A stretch of DNA of 64,000 bases, taken from positions 62,001-126,000 of the forward strand of contig WBMZ01002989.1 of NCBI GenBank assembly GCA_013400975.1, written 5' to 3'. The position numbers and the translations under genes are program-made. Below are positions 52,929 through 62,114 of this stretch, piece after piece. The notes under the pieces were generated by a model. That model was not told the origin of the DNA, searched no databases, and saw only the letters and a program-made list of their open reading frames with translations. Every line of letters starts with the position of its first letter. Position 1 is the first letter of the stretch. Source of the stretch: Atrichornis clamosus. Lineage: Eukaryota; Chordata; Aves; Passeriformes; Menuridae.

Positions 52929-53215
52929 CAGGACTGCAGGGCTCCCTGTGGGCCAGGTGCCTGCCTGGCTCCCTGGCTGGGGAGGTGGGACAAAGCCCTG
53001 GATGCCAGGAACCTTCTTGGGGCCAGCCTGGGGCAGCAGCCTGCGGGTCAGGCAAAGGAACTGGCCAGGGGCTGGCCTGGCTGGTGGGACTTGGCTCATG
53101 AAGGCTGGATAGGACAGGGCTGAAATGGGCCACAGAGGGGGTCAGAGTTGGAGGAGACCCTGGAGAGAATGGCCAGAACCAGTGAGGCCTGTGAGTACTC
53201 CCAGGGTCTTGGAGA
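52929..53215. other. GC-rich, CpG-poor patch with CCTGGCT-like words
   Basis: This stretch is strikingly GC-rich against an AT-rich background. It is dominated by recurring words such as CTGGCT, GCCTGG, GGGGCC and GGCCAGG. I see only one CpG in it (near 53044). The proline-rich minus-strand frames across it are a by-product of these words. It could be a degenerate minisatellite or the remains of a repeat I cannot name. Confidence 0.5.
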
Positions 53216-54931
53216 TGTGTCTAGGTTGCCTAAGCTTCAATATTTTATTGTATTACAATGTTTGGTGTACAAGGCCTAGTTTTCTCTTTCCTAGTTTATC
53301 GTCGAAACCCTGATGGTGGTCAAGACATTTCTTTGGGACTGATCTATATGGCTTGGTGATGCTGTGGGTCACAGATTGTTGCCAGTCAGGTGTTATCTGC
53401 TGGGAATGTCTTGTGCTGTGCTATACGTCACTGTCCTCTGTGATGAGCTCATTTCTGTAGGTTGTGCTCTGTGTGTGTGCAGCACAGGATATGTCTTTCA
53501 ATGCTGACTGCAAAACATCTGATTCACTGTGTCCAAATTTGTCAGTGAATGAGGTCCAGTTATGCAAATACAAAGTAATTTTTATCTTCTGTTGCATTAT
53601 TTGCTTGGAAAGTGTACTGAATTACTGTTGTACCTCTGAATAATTTGTTATTATCAATACAACAACATCATACACTGTGCTGTAATAGCTAGTAAGAACA
53701 TAGAACCTTCTCTCCCCATTTTGGAAGAGAAACTAGCAGAGCAGAAGGAATCTGACTGGCTAATTAAATTGCAGTATCGAGATTATCTAAAAACAACTAT
53801 TGGTTTCCATATTATGTTTTTACTGTTGCTCTACTGTTTTCTACTGACAGACTCAATGCAACTGCTTTATTAGTTCAGTGCTGCTCTCAGGAAGTGCCTG
53901 TACCCTTATGTCCAGCTGTGTCCTCAAGGCCATCTCACAGCTATGGGTTTTTACTGTCACAGGTAGTATTCCTACTGTAGTAATAATCACATAACCAACA
54001 TCAAACATCTTTGCTTGTATAGTAGATATCCTAAAGGGGATCAATGGCAATTGATTTCCTGCTTAGTGGCCTACAGACAAGTAATCTATAAACAGGATCT
54101 TTCAAGCTGTTCGTCTCTGCAGAGTGCTTGAAGCACTAATGCAGATCTATGGGTGCAGTTCAAGTGCTCAGTACTTGCTTCAGCTCTGAATTTTGCTGCC
54201 TCCCCTATGCCTTTTTAGCATAACTTGTCAAGTATTCAGGAAGTCATTAGTATTATGCTGTCACCAAAGGCATGCTCATGGCACAGTCTGGTACTTTACA
54301 TGCGATATGTTTTAAACGCTGTACAATCCAGGTTAGCTTTTCCTGTCGTTTCCCTTGATGTTTGTGCAGCACCCGTGACTGTAGCACATAGCAGCTGGTT
54401 ACAGAGCATGACATCCTTGCTGCAGCATCCATGAGAGACTGATAGGAATTTCAGTGCATGTGACTCATCAGTAAGCTTGGTGCAGCTCTTTAATTTCTAG
54501 CTCTTCATACTGTGAGAACCACTTACTGACAGAATAATTCCTGTGATATATTAAACAGTGTCATTAAAACATAGGTTCACTGATAGTGTAGCAGCTCCCT
54601 GTAAATTCTCTGTGGTGTGTTTTGTTCCCCTCACACTGGATAATTACTGTCTTGTTACATCATGCTTCTCAGTGAAGGTTTACTCAGATAATTAATTCTG
54701 GTGATAGTAAATTAAAATTGTACCTAAATTATGTTCACACCTAGTATGCATTATTTTGAACTAATACATCAAAAGGTCTTTCAGTGTATGTCTGACAAAT
54801 TCATTTATATGTAGCTCTATAATTGCATACAGAGCCCTTGTCAGTCACATTGCTTATAGGAAAGGAACATAAAGCATATTTGGTGCCAAGTATGTTTGCA
54901 AGATAAAAAGTCAAGGAGAGTATTATTATCC

Positions 54932-54997
54932 AGTTGTTAGTGTGGTACCTAATAGAACATATCTAGTTGTTAGTCTGGTACCTTATAGAGCATTTCT
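54932..54997. repeat. 33-bp tandem duplication
   Basis: AGTTGTTAGTGTGGTACCTA at 54932 recurs with changes at 54965. The two adjacent 33-bp copies differ at about four positions. It ends about 160 bp before the KCNMA1 exon. Confidence 0.88.
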
Positions 54998-55130
54998 ATT
55001 AATTCTACAGAGATATGGCCAAGTAGATTCTTAATTTCATCTAGCAGGGATCCAGGAAGAATGATTTTATGTTTTTCATAGCATTTCTTGGCCTTTCCTG
55101 TACATGGCTTTTATTGTCAAATTGCTAAAC

Positions 55131-55159
55131 ACTAACTAACCCAAATGCTTACTTTGTAG
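55131..55159 (+). promoter_or_regulatory. KCNMA1: Branch point and 3' splice acceptor before the KCNMA1 exon
   Basis: ACTAACTAAC at 55131-55140 contains an exact match to the vertebrate branch-point consensus (CTAAC), about 20-25 nt from the splice site. It is followed by a short pyrimidine-leaning stretch ending in TTTGTAG, with the AG at 55158-55159. The polypyrimidine tract is weak and interrupted by purines, so the strong branch point may matter for recognising this exon at the end of a very long intron. The acceptor fits the point where protein similarity begins. Confidence 0.85.
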
Positions 55160-55324
55160 GAGGCCCAGAAGATCAATGGTGGTGGAGATACACAGGCAGA
55201 TGGAGCCTGCAAACCAACAGATGAAAAAGAGGAGAATGTGGCAGCAGAAGTGGGATGGATGACGTCTGTGAAGGATTGGGCAGGAGTCATGATATCTGCC
55301 CAGACATTAACTGGCAGAGTACTT
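55160..55324 (+). CDS. KCNMA1: BK channel alpha subunit (Slo1), internal exon encoding the S0-S1 linker
   Basis: This exon encodes 55 residues of the pore-forming alpha subunit of the large-conductance, voltage- and calcium-activated potassium channel, a plasma-membrane tetramer that carries K+ out of the cell. The frame starts EAQKIN and ends TLTGRVL. The motif [15 protein letters not shown] in the middle matches mammalian Slo1 as I recall it. In the family this segment is the cytoplasmic loop between S0 and S1, and the last few residues start S1. The Asp of KDW (codon 55274-55276) corresponds to D99 in human and mouse numbering, one of the residues reported to coordinate the low-affinity activating Mg2+. 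It is intact here. The first half differs from mammals: GGGDT replaces NGSS, there is a Cys at exon residue 17, and an Asn precedes VAAE. Both boundaries are phase 0, so skipping the exon would keep the frame. There is no start or stop codon because it is internal. Confidence 0.97.
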
Positions 55325-55330
55325 GTAAGT
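55325..55330 (+). promoter_or_regulatory. KCNMA1: 5' splice donor after the KCNMA1 exon
   Basis: GTAAGT follows directly after the codon for the final Leu of the exon. The intronic six bases are a perfect match to the vertebrate U1 consensus. The exonic side is CTT rather than CAG, so the site depends mainly on its intronic part. The Slo1 protein continues with VVLVFALS, and that sequence is not encoded immediately downstream, which confirms a splice junction here. Confidence 0.93.
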
Positions 55331-58300
55331 TTTCTATTATTTTCTATGTTTTTATATTAAAGAACATTTTAAGAAGCACTGTCCCCCAGCATTAGTGGAG
55401 GATTTTTGTTTGGTTTGTTGCATTGGCACTGAGTCAATCCCCATTTTCTCCCTTAGAAGTAAAATAGCAAACTAATTAGCACTGCAAGAGAGGCAGAGGC
55501 AGCAAGTAAGAAAAACTCACTTCCAGACTACTCCCCAGCCTATTTCAGTACTCTGGCATGATGATTTTAACTGTGCTACGAACAGCAAGTTTATTAATTT
55601 CATATTAGGTGGTAAAACTATAGGCCAATTTTAACTGGAAGTAAAATTATGCTAGGAAAAACAGAAGCCAACTTGGAAGATAAGCACAGTTTTACAAATG
55701 TAGATAGTGGTCAGAACTGCAAAGCAGTTGAATTGGCTGTGCAGTGAGATTTGTGATATTTTCAATAGACAAGTAATTATTTTATATTCTGTTCTTATTT
55801 TTCTTTATTAGTTTAGAAAATCCTTCAAACATGAACAAATAGAGCCACATATTGATCATATGTGGTTTAAAGTTCTGCTGAAAAAGATTTTTTCTTTTTT
55901 CACTTTCTTTAAATATAATTGCTTTAGAGCCTTGTCAAATAGTAAATTGCCAAGGGTTTTCTGTGGAGTTCATTGCAGTAAAAGATGTCTGCCATGTAAT
56001 TTTGATGTTTCCTTTTTAGAATGTGTGTACTTGTAAATTAAAAGCTAAAGTGATTTAAATCCTATTTAAAACCTCAGAGAATCCCAATGAGACTTTGTAA
56101 CTAGTTTGGGTTAAATTGAAAAAGTATTTGTCTTTAATTGTTTACTTTGGTGAAGAGATATTTTATAGTGAGTCAGTTTTCAGCTATAGAGTAATTATTT
56201 GGATGGGGGTAGGGAAGGGAGGAAAAGAAATTGCATTTCTTAATCAAGGCTCTTACAGTAAAAAGTTGAGGTGACTTAATTGCCACTGTATTGTTCGATT
56301 CTGCAAGAATATTATTTTGATTATTTTTCCTAAAAAATCTTCCTCAGATTTGCTTCTGTTAATTGCTGACTTTTATCGATAGCTTGAAAGTGCTTTCCAT
56401 TGCTGCTGTGTGCAACTGACATAGCGACAGCCTTTTAGTGATTGTATTTTAAAAAATGGTGGTTTATATGTTTTCCTGACATCTTGAGCATTAAAATGGA
56501 AAAATCCTAAAGTCGTGCTTCTTGTTCCAATTTGAGTATCAAGGCTAGAAGTCACCCAAAACCAAAATTCTCTACTCCTATCTATGCAGTCAGAAACTGC
56601 CCTATGTTGTTTTTACTGAGCTATATTGTGAACACAAATTCAAGCCAACAATTGGGACCAAAACCTAATATAAATAATATAAAATACATTTTACTATGTA
56701 TTATTTTTCAATATACTGGGAGACCTTATTCAACTCCGTTTGATGACTTTATTTATTTCTTTGGGGAATTATTTTTTTTTTTGTACTTAGTTTACTACTG
56801 CATTTTATAAGGGACTAGCTGGCTAATTGGGTTAGGTTATTTCTGAGAGTATGTTGCACATCTGGGTTTATCAGTCTGACTAACCATCTGAGAAGTCACA
56901 ATGTATGGAATCTGTTTGTTAACTTTGTTCAGTTTAGAAAACAAGATGCATTTATTTTAATATAGCACTCAACAGTTTCAGTATTTGAATTGACAGGATG
57001 TAATTTATGGAGGATCATTTCCAGAATGAATGTTGGCTGTTCATTTAAATTTTGCTTTCTGGGAATATTTGTTAAAGGTTAACTGCTTCAATGAACATTT
57101 GTGCTAGAGGTAATATTCACATTATTTGTAGATATAGGATGTAGCTAAATCAAATCAATGTTTATATTGAAGTATATTGTTTGAAAATATTTGGACTTAC
57201 TCATGGATTCCCACTAATTTAATACAGGCTGTTCCTGCCACCTATATTTATCAGTTGAAATGCAGAGATTTGTTTTTCCCCTGAAAGAACTGGGAAAAAT
57301 AAATCTTATGCATCCAGTGTTTATGAAAAAAACTTACAAAAGAGTCAAATGGAAATGAACTTGGGAAAAGTGTTATAATTGGTCTTCAGCACGATCACCT
57401 GAAGGCTGTTCTGTAACTGCTGCCTGGCTTTATTTGGAAAGTGAAGGAGACAAATTAGCACTCTGTGGAACACACATCAGTATGAAGTAGAAGCTTGTGT
57501 TTTCTGCTTATGGAAAAAGCTCCCATCATTATTTTTACCTGGACAGTCATTTTCTTCACAATGAATCTCAGTGGAATGTCGAGTGCTCTTTGTGGGATCT
57601 AAATGGGCTACATTTTGGAACTTTCTCTACTGGAGTCTGTCACCATATCTTTGACATGTCTGATCTAGCTTTTATTTCTTCCCTAGTAACTTTACAAAAC
57701 AACTTTCTAATTTATCATACCTGTTTGTCCAGGTACTTTGTAAATGTTGAAACAAATATTTCAATAGCGGGTGCTCCTATAATTACCTCTTTAATACTTA
57801 CACTTTATGGCTACCCATGAGTGAAGAAAATAAAGGCCAACAGTATGGAAAATATAGGACAACAAAAATGTTTAAAGGTTATAGCTTTGTAGTGTAGTAG
57901 AAAATTGGACATTTACATTGGACCGTTTACACAATTCTCTAGTGAAATCGGACGGTTCTGTTTAGAGAACAGATGTAAATCAGTGCCTTTAAAATACTGG
58001 AAGGCCTTAGTCAACATTGTAGCCATAGAATTAGTTGAAAACATTTTTTAGTTGGAAAATATTTTTGTTCCAAAGTAATTTACAAAAACATGTGTTTTAG
58101 TGCATCTGCTGGAAAGTAAGGGATCTCGTTACTCATTATCTGGGTTGTTGGAGACAATTAGTGAAAAGATTTAATTCATTCAGAGACAAACACTGAAATC
58201 TTTGATAGAGATGATTCTCCTGCACACTAATTTTCTTAAAAATGTTTAATTCATTGGTAGTTTTGGGGGAGGGAAGAGTTCTGTAACTGAAATGAAAGTT

Positions 58301-60952
58301 GTAAAAACGCCTCTGTATTTGTAATCTGCTCCCCACCCATTCCATTAATTTAAAGACTAAACAAAGAGGAGAAACTAAAACCTTTATTGTTTTTATTGTT
58401 GTGGGCATCATGAGAAACAAGAATAGGAGATTTTAAGTAATTAAACCATTGAGTTTTCAAAGCATTTGACCATCACTTGCTTTATCATTATATCAACTGT
58501 CTCCTAGCTTTTAATCTTCTTGTTAATGACAGCAAGATTAGGCATAAGAGATATAAAAGTGGCATGTGCATGGGATTGTACTAATACTGCAGTTGATTCA
58601 GTAGTTTATGTGAATAAAGTACTGAAATAGAAATAGGCGTTCTTACTGCTTTAGGAGCTAAATTCTATTTCAGGCATTTCAGAAATGGTTTAGGCACAGA
58701 GGAACATTCACACTACCCAGTTTCATCTGAAGGGCAGGCTTTGGAGGAAGAGATTTGTAGAAGGTGATCCAGAATGTCCTTCAGTTAGAAACTGTTTTTG
58801 TTTTTTGAAGTAGTGCAGCTGGCTAGGCATGGTGCCTATGGTTGTATGGTCAGAATATCCTTTCCTCCTCATACTTTAGGTTTGAAAAGCACAACTGGAA
58901 CGTAATGTTCTTGGTGACACAACCTTTAAAAATGTGACTTTTGCTCTTAAACAATGTAGATGAGGATTTGACGTATGGTTTAAAAATGTCTCCACGTTAA
59001 ATTGCATAAGCACATGATTGAAGAGCATGCTAATTGAACCCGTGCAGTTCTGTTTGCATTTGATGTTGAGTGGCATAAATATAAATAACAGTAAAAGGCA
59101 ACAGTTAAAATCTGTTCAGGGAAATACTGATTTACTTTGAAGTGCTATAAAATGTTGTAGATGCTGGAAGTATCAGATTCCTGAGGTGGGTTTTCTCAAA
59201 GAAGAATCAGGCACATTCATAATTAATCTGAAGATGCAGGAAATTAAACATGTTTATGAACTGATTTTGCTTCCTGAAATAATCATTATGTCATTTGAGT
59301 AAGAAGAAAAAGATTTCCTTAATTAAGTGGAATGTTTGATATACAGAAGATAGTCATATGTGTATTGTTGAATTTGACACAGTTTAGTCTATGGAAAGCT
59401 TTAGACCCTTGACTGGACGTCTGAAAACTGTTAAAAATGCTAGAAGGCCTCACTACTCATTCAGGGAAAGAGAAGAGGAGTGGCATTTTTCTGCAGCTCT
59501 ATAAAAGTATAAGCCTCCAGGGTTTCTATAGGTATTGATCACAGTTTGATCATAAATACATGTGGTACTGAAATGTAGTTAGTTTGCAATACTCTTGCAC
59601 AAGCAAACATTCTTAAATATGTGAGTTATTTTTACTTAAACAAGATATGGGTTTTGTTTATGTGTATGTCATAGGAGATTCATTAAAAATTATATCAAGA
59701 GTACGCTAGAGGGGAAAAAAACATACATGAAGCAGTGCCATTAAACTTACTGGTGGGGTTTGTTTTGGTTTTTCTTTGGTTTTAAGTGATGTATTCAGGC
59801 CTATTGCTTGAGAGGTGGTGGAATATTTTGAAAAAACTACAAGGACTTTTAATTATGTAAGTATTTATAGTAAATTTTACTGGGAAAAATATGCAAGTAT
59901 TTTATATGCTTCTTGATTTGTGTTTTATTTGCTTTTGTGTTTGGCTTTTTTCAGTATTTTTCACAACTTGTTCTTGCTGCTTTTCATTTTCTCCTTTTTT
60001 TTACCTGAAGAAGAGGACTCAAATTCTTTTAATGTTGAGGGGAAAAAATCCCCATAATCTCTTGTGATAAGTAATAGTTGCCTAGCAGCCAAAGTGAAAT
60101 TTAGCAGTACAGAAATTATGTGGGGTTTCTTCCTGAAGACAGTGACTGTTGTCTCATTACTTTAATGAGAATAAGAGCTCAAAGGATAATTTGGTATTTG
60201 ACAGATAAGAAATTGGAGAGGCAGGTGCTTTTGGTATACACATACATTTTTTGACAGTGTTCTTGATAATATCGGCTATTTTACTAGATTTGCAAAGCAG
60301 GAAGAGAAACCTTGAGCAACCTTCAGTATGCAACATGCCAGACTTCAAATATGAAGTTTAACAAGTTTTCTCAAGGATAAGCAAAGCTCATACATTTTCT
60401 TCTTTCTTTTTCTGTCAGTTGTGGGACCTTTTCATCCTGGAAATGTAACCAGTCTTCTTGTGGAATTAACATACATTTTTTTCTGAGCACTTGTAATGCT
60501 GTTAGGATGCAGTTAATCTGAATAGGACTTAATTTTGAATAAAATGTATTAATTGACCAGACAGTAGAAATTGAGTATGTTCTTCAGCCATTTAGTCTTT
60601 TATATCCATATATTCCAAGCCTTTTACAAATACAAATCTGACATTAGTTTTTCAACAGTGAAGGGCAGGCATTCTTTGATAAAGGAATTGGTTTCGCAAT
60701 CTTTTGGCTCTGACATTAGAATTTTTCTTAGCTAGTTAAGCAAAGTTTAGTGTCATCTATAGACTCCCCTAGTTAGGCATAAATAAATACTGCCGTATTT
60801 TCCCTTTTACTGTGCTCTAGGTTTCTGAACTAGAGGAAAGGGGTAAGCCTCTCCCAGCCTCCTGGTTTGACTGCACAGGCAGGAATCACAGAGTATTCCA
60901 TATCCTGAGTAGTTTGGTGCTGTGCTTTTGTTTGTGTCCTACCTCCCCCTTC

Positions 60953-60970
60953 TTTTTTTTTTTTTTTTTT
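60953..60970. repeat. Poly(T) run, 18 bases
   Basis: Uninterrupted T run preceded by CCTCCCCCTTC, forming a pyrimidine-only stretch of about 30 bp inside intron 2. It could mimic a polypyrimidine tract, but no exon follows it. Confidence 0.9.
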
Positions 60971-61997
60971 AACTGCTGTTTTTGTTTTAATTTTCGTTTT
61001 TGTAGGTCTTCTCAGACGGAAACAATTATATATTTATTTTGGACTATATACTATTACATTTGTATAAAAGTTCCCCTTTCCTCATGGTGGTCAACAAGTG
61101 AGAGAAATGACATAAGGATGAAAGGGCAGAGTCTTCCTGAGTTAGGGCATTTGTATAAAGACAGTGCACAAAGCTGCTGAGAATGTACCGGGCAGTGTGT
61201 TAGTGAAACGGTACAGATGCGTTCATCACAGTTGTTCATCGATCATAAACTGCTTGCCCATGTTTGGCACTTACCTACTGTTCACAGGGAACAGTTTAGA
61301 TTTTGCTCATCTCTTTTGAGAAGTGAACTTTGTCTGTTTAGTTATTTTTAGTCTTTCATAGGCCTTGGCAGCACATAAGTGAATCTAAGAGATGAGTTCT
61401 AGATTGCCTTAATCTGTGACAACGATGTGGGCTATTTCCAGGGTTTCCATAGGAATAGGAACAATGTTCTCCGTTTGAGTTCATGAGATAATGATAATGG
61501 GATGGAGTAGGAAGTGTTGAGTAAGTCTTGCTCGTTTCTATGGTAACTGCAGCTAGTTTAAGTTCCAGTTATGCATTTTCTTTTTCTGAATATTTATTTA
61601 TTATTGACAGTAGCAAGGGTTTTTTTGCAGGCTTTTTTGCTTTGGATCAAAGGGTGGACTTCTGCCTTGTGGGAATGGTCTTCTATTGCACGTATTTCTT
61701 TAACATTGAATTATTAAATTCTGCATGTAGATGTAGCATTTCTGATTGTCACTCCACCTTAAAAATAGCCACCTTGTGATTTTGGGAAACTGTTGTAATT
61801 TCAGTAGATCTTATATTTTAAAAAGTAATTTAGTGGTTAAACTAACTAAATAAAAATGAACATAGTCATTTCTCCATATGAGGTGATATCTAGGACCAAG
61901 AAGTCACTTTATTATCAGTTATGCCATAGTAATATGGGATTAAAGGTGGCTGATTTAAATTCTTGCACCAGCTTGCTTTAGTGTCTTTTTTTTATTA

Positions 61998-62114
61998 TAG
62001 TCTGGACAATGCTCTCAGGCATGTGGTGATTCTTAGGGTGTCCTGTGCAGGGCCAGGAGCTGGACTCAATGATCCTGGTGCATTCCTTCAAACTCAGCAT
62101 ATTCTATGATATAT
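61998..62114 (+). mobile_element. CR1 retrotransposon 3' fragment in intron 2
   Basis: The segment runs from TCTGGACAATGCTCTCAGGC through GTGTCCTGTGCAGGGCCAGG and TGGACTCAATGATCCTGGTG to CTCAGCATATTCTATGATAT. This is a characteristic CR1 tail variant with the block order expected for its 3' UTR. I associate this variant with neognath bird genomes. It is oriented with the host gene. Only the 3' untranslated end remains. Confidence 0.88.

Larger units (their letters stand above)
1..55159 (+). other. KCNMA1: KCNMA1 intron 1 (3' part, continues left of the window)
   Basis: This is noncoding sequence upstream of the only recognisable exon. It is assigned to intron 1 because that exon corresponds to mammalian KCNMA1 exon 2 and the first intron of this gene is known to be very long. 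The sequence is AT-rich throughout. No open frame in it resembles a protein I know, and short frames occur about equally on both strands, as expected by chance. Its contents are simple repeats, homopolymer runs, three truncated CR1 tails, short duplications and palindromes, and a few GC-richer patches, each listed separately. I see nothing in the remaining stretches, notably 1-5162, 7911-12380, 12931-17410, 17900-20350, 20830-23180, 23210-25900, 31000-35500, 35760-39400, 42950-49100 and 49910-52920. Regulatory elements conserved across species could be present but cannot be judged from one sequence. Confidence 0.85.

Noticed and set aside
52854..53133. Proline-rich minus-strand frames
   Set aside because: They are produced by the CCTGG-type words of the GC-rich patch. 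There is no homology or splice context.
1..55159. Search for KCNMA1 exon 1 or alternative first exons
   Set aside because: No sequence encoding the S0 segment or the Cys-rich membrane-proximal motif was seen. The 17.4-kb patch does not resemble it.
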